NCBI GenBank assembly: GCA_963706905.1
Contig: CAVPNY010000019.1
Span: 41,493-105,492 of the forward strand
DNA: 64,000 nt
Source of the DNA: CAVPNY01 sp963706905
Lineage (GTDB): Bacteria > Chloroflexota > Anaerolineae > Anaerolineales > UBA4823
Reading direction: 5' to 3'
Positions 25,015-34,587 of the stretch are shown in pieces (positions within the stretch are counted from its first letter, which is position 1; every line of letters starts with the position of its first letter). The notes beneath the pieces are model-generated. The model was not told the origin of the DNA and did no database searches. It saw only the letters and a program-made list of their open reading frames with translations. The position numbers and the translations under genes are program-made.

Positions 25015-28000
25015 TTAGCGGAAGATCATCGGCAGCAGGAGTATCTCGTCTGCCTCATTCGGATCGATGATGATCACCGCGTCGCTGAACGGGCCGACTT
25101 TGCCGTCCCGGTCCACGATCGCCACCCGCCAGTAATAGGTGCGCCCGATCTCGTAGTTTTTCGTGGGGGTATAGCGGGTGTTATCCGTGGTGATCGAGTT
25201 CGTACATCGGCGAGAAGGTAGCATACTGGGATACCTCCAGCTTATAGCTGGCTGCCCCGAGAACATAAGGCGTCACCCCATCCCCCGCTGTCCAGACGAA
25301 AGTGGGCGTCTTGGCGATGCGGTTGCCGTTTTTCGGCGAGAGGGGCAGCGCCACCGGATATTGTTTGGTGAACACCGCCGCCGGGCTGTATTCGCCCAGC
25401 TTGTTCATCCCGTCGATCATCGCCACCCGCCAGTAGTAGGTGCCGTCATCGTAGCCCTTCATGGGGGTCCAGCAGGACTGCTCGGTCTCGGCTTGCTCGT
25501 AGATCACCGAGAAGGTGGGATCGCCCCGGCTGACCTGCATGCGGTACTTGTAAGCCGCCAGCACCGGCGTCCCACCCGATTCCTTGATCAGCGGCTCCCA
25601 GCAGAAAGTGGGCGCGCTGCGCACGGCGTGACTGGGGTCGGCGTCGTTTGGGGTCAGCCCCTGCGGGTAAGGCAAGGCCAGTGTGAATTCCTCCTTGGGG
25701 CTCCATTCGTTAATAACCTGGTTATTTTGGTAGCGCGTGACCCGCACCCGCCAGTAGTAGCTGCCGTTGTTGAGCGTGCTGGGGTGGGTGTAGGAATTCT
25801 GCGCGGTGCGGATGGCGATATCCGGGGAGCCAAAGTTGGGATCGTTATCCACCTGCAGGTCGTAATTCATGGCGCCTTCGACAATATCCCAGGAGAAACT
25901 TGGGGTGGCGAAGTCGACCGACTCAAGCAGGTTGGTAGGGATAAAGCCCTTGCGCTCGAAGCGCCATCCCTGGCTCCATGCTCCGTACATCGTGCAATTC
26001 GTTAAGTAGCAAGGTTGGACTCGCCAGTAATAAGTATTGTCTCCTTCAAAATCGGTCGGCCAATGGTTGCTGGTAGAAGCATAATATGAGCCGGTGGATT
26101 TAACCGTGAATTCTGCCACCTGGGTGGTGAACAGCGGGTCCAGGTAGACGCCCATCCTGGCTCCGTTCCAGGGGGAGGCTGGAGCTGAGCCGGTAGGGTT
26201 GTCCCATCGGAAAGGCGGGACGAAGGGGAAAGCTTTAGGCTCTCCAACGGTGTAATTGGCAGGCGTGACCAGGTTCACCCGTTCGGAGACGCTGGTGAAG
26301 CGGCTGAGAGGCCCGCTGCCGGGTGCGAGTGGATCGGAGGGCACGCTGTCCTGCGGCGTGCCGCTGCCGGACGGCAGGCTGAAGAGTGACAGGGCGTAGC
26401 TGCCGGTGTCATCCTGCATGCCAATGGCGGTGTTGGGCACCCTGAACTCCACATATTTACTCACATTATCCCAGGTCAGATCGCCGCCAATGCTGCTCAG
26501 TAATTGCGGGCTGTTCCAACCGCTGCCGTTCCAGGCGTAAACGGCGGTCTGGCTGGCGGAGAAGGTTTGGCTAGTCTGGTTGATGTAGATGGCGAACTCC
26601 GGTTGATGGGCCGGGATGGTGGTGACGGTGTAACCCCGAGCGTCAAACGTCGCCCCGGAGTCGTCTGTATGGTCCACGTCGAGGTACAGTGCGTAGGTCA
26701 TGTTCGCCGCGGCAGTGTTAGCGTTAAATCCGAAATACCAGTAATGGGTATCCTGAGCAGCTTGCAGGGTGGTCAGCTCGAAGTTGTTATCCGCTGTGTC
26801 GTCTGGATCGTCAGCGATGATCAGCTGGTTGGAGGCGTCGCCCAGCGTGCGTTCGTCGACGCGTTCGCTCTGGGAGGCGATCTGGAAGCGGCGCACCTCA
26901 CTCCAGGTTCCCAGCGGGCTGCCGCTGGAGCGTGCCCGCACCCGCCAGTAGAAGGTCCCGTAATCGGTGCGCTCTAACAAGCGTTGGGCCAGGCTGGTGT
27001 CTGGTGAGTACACCGCATAGGGGACAGTGGCTGTAACCAGCCTGGTAGTGAAGGTCGAATCATCGCTGATCTGCACCTCGTAAGCGTCGGCGCCGTCCTT
27101 CGGCCACCATTCCAGCAAAGGCGTGGTTTCGACGATCTCCGCGGCGGGTGCCGGGCGAAGCAGCTGCGGCGCTGAGTTGGTCTTGGGAGTTAACCCCAAT
27201 GAGAGGTCAAAGCGCGCCAGCCAGATCTGGCTCCATTCGCCGGTTTCGTGCCAACATTATTCAAAGCGCGCACCCGCCAGAAATAATCCTGGCCAGCCGC
27301 GGGCGTGAAGGGGTTGCTGGAGGTCGGAGCGGCGTGTGTGCTTTCAGTATCGACTTCCCAGACAATATCCGCGGGATCAAACAAAGGATCGGTGCAAACC
27401 TGCAGGCGGTAAGCGTCGGCATACGTGCCTCCTCCTTCTGCAGGCGAATTGGTCAAGCGATGCCAGTAAAACACAGGCAAGGCCACGGTGCGATCGACAT
27501 GCGGCTGCATGGTGACGCTTTGGTCAGGTGCTGGGAAATTATTCGGTTCGTAATAAAAGTCCGGGAAGACTGGATCCGGGGCGATGGCATCAGCTGAGGA
27601 GTCATAAGAGAAAACCAAACTCTCTTTACCCTGTTTACCACTCCCGTCAAAAGGAGTAACTCGCCAATAGTAGATCTCATCGGTTCCAATATAATTCGTC
27701 GGTGTATAAAAGGTGTTTGAAGTATATGCTGGCAAATTAGAAATCGGATAGGGAGGCACAAAATCCTGTTCGTCGTCAAGCTCAAATTTATAATAGCTGG
27801 CGCCTGGCACCGGGCTCCATGAGAAGGTTGGGATGCGCACATGCTGGTAGTTGTTGACCGGGGTAAGCAGCACCGGGCGGATATACCATTTCTTGATGAA
27901 CGACCACACTGCGCTCCAATCGGAGATCGAGTTGCCCGAGTAGGTGCGCACCCGCCAGTAGTAGTTCTTGTCATTGGGCAGGGTGACCAGCGGCGTGTAG

Positions 28001-28959
28001 GTGGTGTTACGCGTATCGATGGTGGTAGTATCGGCATTAAAGGTCGGGTCGGTGGAATACTGCAGCTTGTAGAACTGCGCCCCGCGCACCGCCTTCCAGC
28101 GAAAAGTGGGGGTGAAAGTCGGATTAGAGAAATTCTCCGGCTCGATCAGCTCCGGGATTTGATTGTAGCTGACGTTGAAGGAGCGTACCTCGCTGTAGGT
28201 GCCCTCGCGGCTCTTGGGGTCGAGCGGGATCACCCGCCAGTAGAATGTGCCGTTGGCCAGCTTGAGCGCTGGCTGGTGGGATGTCGCCAGAGTGGTTTGA
28301 TTGTAGACCAGGGCGCTGAAATCGTATGAGGTGGCGATTTGCAGGCGGTAGAGGCCCGCGCCGATCACCGCTGCCCAGCTAAACGTAGGCGCATCGAAGA
28401 ATTCCAGGCTGGCGCCTTCCTCAGGGGACTGTAATATGGGCAAATTGTCCGGGCTGGCCCACTGGCGGGTGAAGAACCCGATATCGGAGTAATTACCGGC
28501 AGCCGGAGCATCCACCCGCACCCGCCAGTACCATAAACCATCATTGAAATTGGCCACATTGGGCGGCGTGAAGCGTGTTTGCGGGGTGGTGAACTCGAAC
28601 TTGACGCTGAAAGCGATATCCTGGCTGATCTGCAGGCGGTAATTGGTGGCGTCTTTCACCGCGCTCCAGGCAAATTCGGGAATGGCAACCGGCGGTTGGG
28701 CAGTTTCACCTGTCCCGCTGGCGGTGATAGTGACGCTGTTGGCGGGTTGGAACAGGGAGGGGGCCTCTGCCGCAGAAATCGGAGTCTGCATGAACGGCGC
28801 CAGGAAGCTGCTCAACAGGGTCAGGATGATCCCAAGGCTGATGAAGAAGCGCCTTCCAATGGAAAAGTTTCTTTGTCGTCGCATAGTGGTAATCAGTGTT
28901 TGACTGCTCATTTTTTCCCCTTGAATGGGATGCGTCTGGGATTGGGTACCGTTTTTCAT
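25015..28959 (-). CDS. Large secreted multi-repeat protein (Fn3-like WRV repeats; two frameshifts)
   Basis: Three adjoining frames form one protein of about 1310 residues. It has an N-terminal signal (FFISLGIILTLLSSFLAPFM) and about a dozen beta-sandwich repeats of roughly 90 residues, each with a W-x-x-V-x-x-A-x-x-Y-x-L/V-Q start and a YYWRVR strand. One middle module resembles a carbohydrate-binding or DOMON-like insert (WYFGFNANTAAANMTYALYL). Frame breaks lie near 27240 and 25205. The C-terminus ends LLLPMIFR. Fn3-like arrays usually serve adhesion or polysaccharide contact. It is probably surface-exposed and monocistronic. Confidence 0.8.
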
Positions 28960-28976
28960 GCTTAATTTCTAAAGCC

Positions 28977-29007
28977 AGGTGGACAGATCAGGATCACCTG
29001 TCCACCT
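28977..29007. repeat. 10-bp perfect hairpin upstream of the repeat protein
   Basis: AGGTGGACAG and CTGTCCACCT are separated by 11 bases. It lies 18 bases upstream of the start of the secreted repeat protein, so it may act in its leader or as an operator. The remainder of the 316-base gap to 29275 is AT-rich and probably carries promoters for the divergent genes; no gene is seen. Confidence 0.5.
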
Positions 29008-29275
29008 CCCATTTTATAGGTTCATCCCCGCTTCGTTAAATATAGAACTGTTGAGTTGGATTACAGTTTTGTAAGAATCAGGTGCAAGTGGTGTGAGCTC
29101 TTCTGATGATATTTCCGCCCTGGTGCGTCGAATTGTGGGGTGTTGAGTCATAACCGCTTATCCGCTGGCTGTGTCAACTATTCATTACATATTCTTGAAA
29201 TATTCACGAATACTTCACATCTACCGGTTAAGATTGGTTTCATCAAAAAGGGGTACCTTGCTGGAGGACGACGAT

Positions 29276-29899
29276 ATGAGAAAAACTGGTGAGATTTCGG
29301 GACAAACCCGGCGTAACTGGCTGACCGACGCACTGCTTTTCAGCAGTGCCCTGCTGGCTGCGCTTTCCGGGATCTACTTCCTGTTCCTGCCGCGCGGCGG
29401 TTACCAGGGCGGGCGCAATCCCTGGTACGGTGTCACGATTCTCTTCACCCGCCACACCTGGGATGATATCCATACCTGGGCAGGGGTGGCGATGATCGCT
29501 ATCGTGGTCATACACCTGTCCCTGCACTGGTCCTGGGTGGTGAGCATGGCGCGGCGCACCGTTCGCGAGCTGCGCGGCCAGGTGGGCGCCATGAACGTCC
29601 GCGGGCGATTCAACCTGGCGCTTAATCTGATTGTGGCGTTGAGCTTCCTGGTATGCGCGCTGAGCGGGATTTACTTCCTGTATTTTCCCGGCAATCAGGC
29701 TGTGGCTGACCCTGGCCTTCTGTTCAGCCGCCTGACCTGGGATCTGCTCCACACCTGGAGCGCCATCCTGCTGATCGTCACTGCCGTGCTGCACTTTGCC
29801 ATCCATTGGAGATGGGCGGTCAAAGTGACGCGTAGCGTCCTCTCCCAGAACGGCCCGGGCCTCAAGCTGGCTGATCAGGCTAATCTGGCTCAGAAATAA
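29276..29899 (+). CDS. DUF4405-type membrane cytochrome-like protein
   Basis: A 208-residue membrane protein of two similar halves. Each half has two helices and a conserved His pattern: TWDDIHTWAGVAMIAIVVIH with LHWSW, then TWDLLHTWSAILL with LHFAIHWRW. This matches DUF4405, thought to bind heme b in the membrane. ATG 29276 is chosen for the GGAGG ribosome site; a longer frame upstream is not conserved. The Gly-rich exported protein follows 41 bases downstream and is probably in the same transcript. Confidence 0.85.
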   Translation: MRKTGEISGQTRRNWLTDALLFSSALLAALSGIYFLFLPRGGYQGGRNPWYGVTILFTRHTWDDIHTWAGVAMIAIVVIHLSLHWSWVVSMARRTVRELRGQVGAMNVRGRFNLALNLIVALSFLVCALSGIYFLYFPGNQAVADPGLLFSRLTWDLLHTWSAILLIVTAVLHFAIHWRWAVKVTRSVLSQNGPGLKLADQANLAQK

Positions 29900-29940
29900 C
29901 ACTCAACAAATAAAAGATTCAATCGAAAGGGTAAATAATC

Positions 29941-30702
29941 ATGGCGAAGAAAATAATTCTCGGTGTATTGTTAGCTGGTTTGGTTGGCTTGCTGGTATGG
30001 GGCGGGGTCAATCGCACTCTGGCCAGAACAGAAGAGACCCCGCGTGGGGGACAGTCGGAATCCCTGTACGGTGGAAACGGTCAGGGCTTGAGCGAGCAGG
30101 CAAATGAGATCGACGCAGGTTTGGGTGGGCAGGGATTTGGCGCCAGTGCTGGCCAGGACGGCGAGCAAGCAGCATTCCCCCAAAACGCGACCGGTCGAGG
30201 TCAGGGCGGGCAGGGGATTGGAGCTGGTACTGGTCAGGGTAGCGATCAGGCGGCCTCCCCCCTCAACGCGTCCGGTCAAGGCCAGGGCGGGCAGGGCGGT
30301 GGAGCTGGCAGTGGTGGCCAAGGGCAGGGCGGGCAGGGGACTGGTGGCGGAGCTCGCGGAGCTGGTGGTCAGTCTGGACTGGCCGAATCCGGCGGCTATC
30401 CCCAGGTGGAAGTCGCTGAGTGGGTCACCCTGCAGGGGACTGTGGAGAGCGTGAGTGTGGACGAGGCATTGATTGCAGCTTCCACGGGCGAGACCATCAT
30501 CCTGGATGGGCGCGCCTGGTCCTTTGCTCAGGAAGCTGGTTTTTCCATTCAGACTGGCGAGGAAGTCAGCTTGACTGGTTTCTACGAAGAGGGTGAATTT
30601 GAAATCGGTTTGGTGGAAGACCTCACCAGCGGGCAGTCCATCCAGCTACGCGAGCAGAGCGGTCGCCCGGCCTGGGCTGGCAATGGTCGCTGGAATAAGT
30701 AA
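29941..30702 (+). CDS. Exported Gly/Gln-rich protein with C-terminal OB-fold-like domain
   Basis: A 253-residue protein: N-terminal transmembrane or signal segment (IILGVLLAGLVGLLVWGG), a low-complexity middle (residues about 40-145) of G-Q-G-G-Q-G repeats, and a C-terminal 90-residue domain (VTLQGTVESVSVDEALI, then LTGFYEEGEFEIGLVED) resembling small OB-fold domains that often accompany DUF4405 proteins. A metal- or redox-related role is possible but not shown. The gene ends just before a strong terminator. Confidence 0.8.
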   Translation: MAKKIILGVLLAGLVGLLVWGGVNRTLARTEETPRGGQSESLYGGNGQGLSEQANEIDAGLGGQGFGASAGQDGEQAAFPQNATGRGQGGQGIGAGTGQGSDQAASPLNASGQGQGGQGGGAGSGGQGQGGQGTGGGARGAGGQSGLAESGGYPQVEVAEWVTLQGTVESVSVDEALIAASTGETIILDGRAWSFAQEAGFSIQTGEEVSLTGFYEEGEFEIGLVEDLTSGQSIQLREQSGRPAWAGNGRWNK

Positions 30703-30726
30703 ACAGCTAATCACCAGATACGAAAA

Positions 30727-30759
30727 AATGCGGGCAATTCAAAGATGCCCGCATTTTTT
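30727..30759. terminator. Bidirectional intrinsic terminator
   Basis: AATGCGGGCA pairs with TGCCCGCATT around a 9-base loop, with T6 on the right and A6 on the left. It separates the DUF4405 transcript from the convergent alpha/beta hydrolase gene and can serve both. Confidence 0.88.
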
Positions 30760-30778
30760 CATTTCTAAGAACATTCCT

Positions 30779-31753
30779 TTAACGGATCAGCTCCATCAGC
30801 TTTGGATACACAACGTCCACCCGCGCATCCGGGTGGGTGGGCCGGATCAGGTCGTGCGGCAGCTCCAGCGATTTCTCGAATTGATAAGAGCTGACCAGCT
30901 CCTCCCCGTAGGCTGCCCAGGTGTGAAGAAAATCAACAATGGCGGGGTAGCTCACCGCCTTATCATCAGCGTTGCTGATCATCACGATTTTTTCTGCCGC
31001 TGGCCGGGTTTTCCTGGCTTGCGCGCCGGCTGACAACGCCAACCGCAGGATTTCTAACACGGCGTGCACCGGAAAGCGCCTATCGGAGTATGGCGCTGAA
31101 AAGGGATTGTTCACCTTGTTGACCGGGTCCCACCAGAAAAAGAAGTCCGGCAGGCGCCGCGCCAGGTGAGCCAGGGCGTGGCTGAGAAAAGGCGGCATCA
31201 TAAAAATCCCCAGGAATGGCGAGATCGGCACTGCCAACGCCACATCCGCCCGGTTTTGAGACAGCCAGACGGTCATGGCGCCGCCGCAGGATAAGCCGCT
31301 CACGATAACCCGCTCGCCCAGTCCCTGGGCAATATCAGCGGCCTGCATGGCGGCCTCGGCCAGCTCTTCAGCGGTCATGCCTTGGAGTGAATTGCCCAGC
31401 GGGTCCTGGTCTCCATGGCGCGGCAGGCGCGGGATGTATACGTTGTAACCCTGCTCGAAGTACAACTTGCCGAGCTGGTCAAACTGATCCGGGCAGGCGG
31501 TGAAGCCGTGCAGGAAGACGATGGCGTTGTTCGCCCGCTCCCCGTGGGTGAAGGCGCGCGTGACGCACAGCGGGTGCACATTGGCTGCAGGCTCTTGCGC
31601 CTGGATGTCAGCGATGCGCTGCATGGCGTCGGCATAACTCTGCGCCGGGTTGGGGGAGAAGCTGCGTTTTAAGTGAAATGGGACGAGGCCGGCAACGATG
31701 ATTGCCAGCACAATCAATAATATGATTCCCAATAGAATGTAAAGGATTGTCAT
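30779..31753 (-). CDS. Alpha/beta hydrolase (lipase/esterase-like)
   Basis: A 324-residue protein with an N-terminal transmembrane helix (LYILLGIILLIVLAIIVAG) and an alpha/beta hydrolase domain. Visible parts are the oxyanion HGFTACPDQF, nucleophile Ser in SGLSCGGAM, probable Asp in NADDKAVSY and His near LPHDLIRPTHPD. It would be anchored at the membrane with the catalytic domain outside or facing the membrane. The substrate is probably an ester or lipid. It is monocistronic, convergent with the preceding operon. Confidence 0.88.
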   Translation of the reverse strand: MTILYILLGIILLIVLAIIVAGLVPFHLKRSFSPNPAQSYADAMQRIADIQAQEPAANVHPLCVTRAFTHGERANNAIVFLHGFTACPDQFDQLGKLYFEQGYNVYIPRLPRHGDQDPLGNSLQGMTAEELAEAAMQAADIAQGLGERVIVSGLSCGGAMTVWLSQNRADVALAVPISPFLGIFMMPPFLSHALAHLARRLPDFFFWWDPVNKVNNPFSAPYSDRRFPVHAVLEILRLALSAGAQARKTRPAAEKIVMISNADDKAVSYPAIVDFLHTWAAYGEELVSSYQFEKSLELPHDLIRPTHPDARVDVVYPKLMELIR

Positions 31754-31842
31754 CAGCCACCTGGTGAGGGTATTGTATCAGTGAAGCGAGTTTCTATTAA
31801 TACCTCAAAAAGCGACTTAGATGCTGCTTTGCCGTTTCTCAG

Positions 31843-32298
31843 TCAGCCTTCTGCAGTAAGCGGGTAGAGGATTAGCGTCTTCAGCTCTTGTGGCGGCGTC
31901 TGAGCCGAGTCGTTTAGATATATTTCGTACACCAGACCAGATGGTGTATACCCCTTGTCTGCCATCCACTGGTTGAGCGCGTCGTACGCTGTGCCCAGCT
32001 CGCTGCACGGCCCGGTGTACAGGCAGGTGGCATAGCTGCCCCCGGATATCTCGCCGGGCAGGATTTGGTCTTTACCGGGCAAGCTTCTGGCAACGGGGAA
32101 ACCGATCCCCACCTCCAGGTCCTGCATATCCATATTGTAATAGGCCACGAAAGGCGCCCCGGCTGGCTGCTCGCCCAGCTCGACCAGGTAGCCGGCGATA
32201 GCGCCGTACCACTGACCGAGCACCTCAGGCAGCTCTTCCACGCGAGTCCTGACCCGCACTGCCAGGGTAGGCTGTGCAGGCAACTCCTCTGTATTCAC
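31843..32298 (-). CDS. GyrI-like small-molecule-binding domain protein
   Basis: A 151-residue protein of the GyrI/AraC-effector-binding fold: TRVEELPEVLGQWYGAIAGY, APFVAYYNMDMQDLEVGIGF, GSYATCLYTGPCSELGTAY and a VYEIYLNDSAQTPPQELKT end with the family's E-x-Y-x-x-D-P-x-x-T-P-P-x-x-L pattern. Stand-alone GyrI-like proteins bind or sequester hydrophobic compounds. The 61-bp tandem repeat array lies directly upstream of its start. Confidence 0.88.
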   Translation of the reverse strand: MNTEELPAQPTLAVRVRTRVEELPEVLGQWYGAIAGYLVELGEQPAGAPFVAYYNMDMQDLEVGIGFPVARSLPGKDQILPGEISGGSYATCLYTGPCSELGTAYDALNQWMADKGYTPSGLVYEIYLNDSAQTPPQELKTLILYPLTAEG

Positions 32299-32366
32299 AA
32301 GTTATTGACATAGTGCGATTCCTGTTGCGTATAGATTAATGTCTCTTGCTGGTTTGTTTCAACGTC

Positions 32367-32600
32367 CACAAGGGGCTAAGCTACACTTCACATGGCCTTG
32401 TGCCCGTTGTTTTGGTTCGCCTTACGCACACAAGGGGCTATACTACACCTCAGGAGAGCGGTGCCCGTTGTTTTGGTTCGCCCTACGCCCACAAGGGGCT
32501 ATACTACACCTCAGGAGGGCGGTGCCCGTTGTTTTGGTTCGCCCTTCGCCCACAAGGGGCTATACTACACCTCACGTGGGCTGTGCTACGCCGGTGTAAT
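32367..32600. repeat. 61-62-bp tandem repeat, about four units
   Basis: Units start at 32367, 32429, 32490 and 32551, each with CACAAGGGGCTATACTACAC followed by a G-rich stretch and GTTGTTTTGGTTCGCC. Units two and three differ at only a few positions; the first is more diverged and the last partial, running into the 3' end of the gene at 32586. It lies between that gene and the GyrI-like gene. There is no spacer between units, so it is a minisatellite, not CRISPR. Open frames in all three phases across it are by-products. Confidence 0.92.
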
Positions 32601-33089
32601 CGGTGAGCTCGGGGTGCTTGGTGGAATCGGTGAGCTCTGCCCGCCTTTGAAGATCAGCGTGCCCAGCATACCACCGACTACGCCGAAGAACGAGTAAAAC
32701 ACCAGGTTGGTAATCAGTTCAAAGAACGAGAAACCAGTGCGCGCTTCGAGCATACCGGTCAAGGGTCCCAAATCCGTGCCGGACCCCTGGACGAGGTTGA
32801 GTGCCTGGCTGATAAACTGCGACGAAATCGGGCCGATTATGGCAGCCAGAATGGTCCCCAGGACGGCGCTGACCAGGCCGGCTACCAATCCGACCAGCAC
32901 ACCCTGTGTGAGGGTGGTTGGACCGACCGAGTTGTCGAAGCGGCGGTAAAGAAACACAGCGAAGATGCCGCCCACCCAGACCCATAAGCACAGGCAGCAG
33001 TTGAGAATGCTGACTATTGGCAGCTCGGAGAATAATGCCATAAGGACGCCGGCGATCAGGCCAGACAGGAGCAGGGCGCGTGTGTTCAT
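32586..33089 (-). CDS. Membrane protein of unknown function (DUF5518-like)
   Basis: A 167-residue protein with four to five hydrophobic helices: ALLLSGLIAGVLMALF, LNCCLCLWVWVGGIFAVFLY, LTQGVLVGLVAGLVSAVLG, LITNLVFYSFFGVVGGMLG. The C-terminal tail is Pro/Ser-rich. ATG 33089 has a GGAGG ribosome site. The arrangement (CCLC helix, then YRR and a Gly-rich helix) resembles small glycine-zipper membrane proteins. The function is not known. Its 3' end is built from the tandem-repeat edge. Confidence 0.78.
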   Translation of the reverse strand: MNTRALLLSGLIAGVLMALFSELPIVSILNCCLCLWVWVGGIFAVFLYRRFDNSVGPTTLTQGVLVGLVAGLVSAVLGTILAAIIGPISSQFISQALNLVQGSGTDLGPLTGMLEARTGFSFFELITNLVFYSFFGVVGGMLGTLIFKGGQSSPIPPSTPSSPITPA

Positions 33090-33317
33090 CTTTTTCCTCC
33101 AAGAATATTGTTCCACACCGGTTGAATGGGTGGCTATGAATGGGTTTCCTCTTAGAATGTTATATCTGAATTTCCTAAAAAGTCAACTGATGCGCGCAAG
33201 AAAGCCAGGGCATTCTCCCTTTGGCTTTCCCTGGCATGTCCACTGGCGCGGGACTGTTCAATTGGCTGCTGGATCGGGGTTGGGGTGACTGATTCGGAAT
33301 CCGTCGGTGTGGGAATC

Positions 33318-34442
33318 TCAGCTGTCTATCCAGGATACTGTGCCATTCGGGCTGGGTGACTTGCCTGTCGCAGGCGCATCCCTGAGCATCGGCATCAACA
33401 GGATTGTTTCGGGGGGCGCTGGCAACAGGCTGAACCACTGCCCGGCCAGTGGGTCGGTCGAGAAGAAAGTGAGCAGTTTTTGGGAGACTTTTAGATTGCC
33501 GGATTTGGATGGATGCACGGCGTCATCGGTGTAGTCGGTGCACTCCCAGGTCAGGCCCTCGCTGTTGGGGGTCAAGCCATCTGCCCACAGGTAAGGTCCC
33601 CATAATAAAACCGGCGCGTTGGCGTAGGTAACTCCGGTCAATGGGCCGCCATTGATCTGATCCTGGATCAACCAGTGGTTGGAAAATCCACCTTCATAGG
33701 CAAACGGCTCGGGGCTTTGCGGGGAAAGGCTGTAACCAGCATAGATGCGGCTGGAGAGATAGACAATTTGAACGTTTGGGTAATCTTGTTTGAGGCGCCT
33801 GGCGATCACCGCCATTTCATCTCGCAGGCGATAGGCGAACACAGGGAAATCGTCCGCGCCGGGTTTGGGACCCATCTCGGTCAGCTTCATCCACACCACT
33901 TGAATCTGGGAGGCTGTAAGACCGGCGTTCTGGATTTGCTGGTTGAAATTGATCCATGGATCGCGCGATTCGGTGGGATAAGCCCACCAGTAGGCGGTCA
34001 TCGAAGCCTGTGCGCCGTTGACCGCGATCACAGCCGGCGCTTTCAAGGGAGAATTTTGGATCAACGTTTGAAAAGTGTAGAATTCGGAAGATGTATTCGA
34101 CATACCCAACGAGATAAGCCCAATTTTCCCGTCTGCAGCCGGCGTGCCATCCGCGAGGCGCGGGGTGATAGCCGCATTGGCGGCCTTGGCTTTTTGCCAG
34201 TGACTCTGTGGCGGGGTGTTATTGCCATCCCTGTACAACCCGCCATTGACCTTATCAGGGTGTTCGGCGTTGGGGTAGTAATCAGTCGCCTGCATCTCGA
34301 TCAGCGGCTTGAATCCAACCGAGGTTTTTGCGCAGTCTTTCAGCGCCTCAGCCATTTGGGCAGGATTGACCGAGAATAGAAAAACCGAGAGGATCAACCC
34401 GATCCCAAAAAGCGAAGAAACGACATGTCTCAACCAGTTCAT
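33318..34442 (-). CDS. Secreted SGNH-hydrolase-like protein
   Basis: A 374-residue exported protein: a signal/anchor (VVSSLFGIGLILSVFLFSV), then a domain with GKIGLISLGMSNTSSEF (GxS nucleophile block), APAVIAVNGAQ (Gly/Asn block), VQIVYLSSRIYAGY and a C-terminal DDAVHPSKSG that fits the SGNH Asp-x-x-His. An esterase or acetylhydrolase role is suggested; the substrate is unknown. It is next to other secreted hydrolases at 34588-37479 on the same strand, about 145 bases away. Confidence 0.75.
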   Translation of the reverse strand: MNWLRHVVSSLFGIGLILSVFLFSVNPAQMAEALKDCAKTSVGFKPLIEMQATDYYPNAEHPDKVNGGLYRDGNNTPPQSHWQKAKAANAAITPRLADGTPAADGKIGLISLGMSNTSSEFYTFQTLIQNSPLKAPAVIAVNGAQASMTAYWWAYPTESRDPWINFNQQIQNAGLTASQIQVVWMKLTEMGPKPGADDFPVFAYRLRDEMAVIARRLKQDYPNVQIVYLSSRIYAGYSLSPQSPEPFAYEGGFSNHWLIQDQINGGPLTGVTYANAPVLLWGPYLWADGLTPNSEGLTWECTDYTDDAVHPSKSGNLKVSQKLLTFFSTDPLAGQWFSLLPAPPETILLMPMLRDAPATGKSPSPNGTVSWIDS

Positions 34443-34587
34443 TAGCGCTTTTCCTTATTAAGCCTTCCCTTGACCAAATATAGAACTGAGAACGGACGGG
34501 ATACCAGATGCCATTAACCTCCCAGTCTCCTGGTTGATTATACTAAACAGTTGTGAAGAAACGTGTAAGGGATGCGATTAAATCGAT

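Noticed and set aside
32367..32600. Possible short CRISPR array.
   Set aside because: Units are contiguous with no unique spacers, and no cas gene is present in the window.
32339..32697. Three overlapping plus-strand open frames of about 86-101 codons.
   Set aside because: They exist only because a 61-bp tandem repeat without stops repeats in all phases; their peptides are the same repeat read in different frames.
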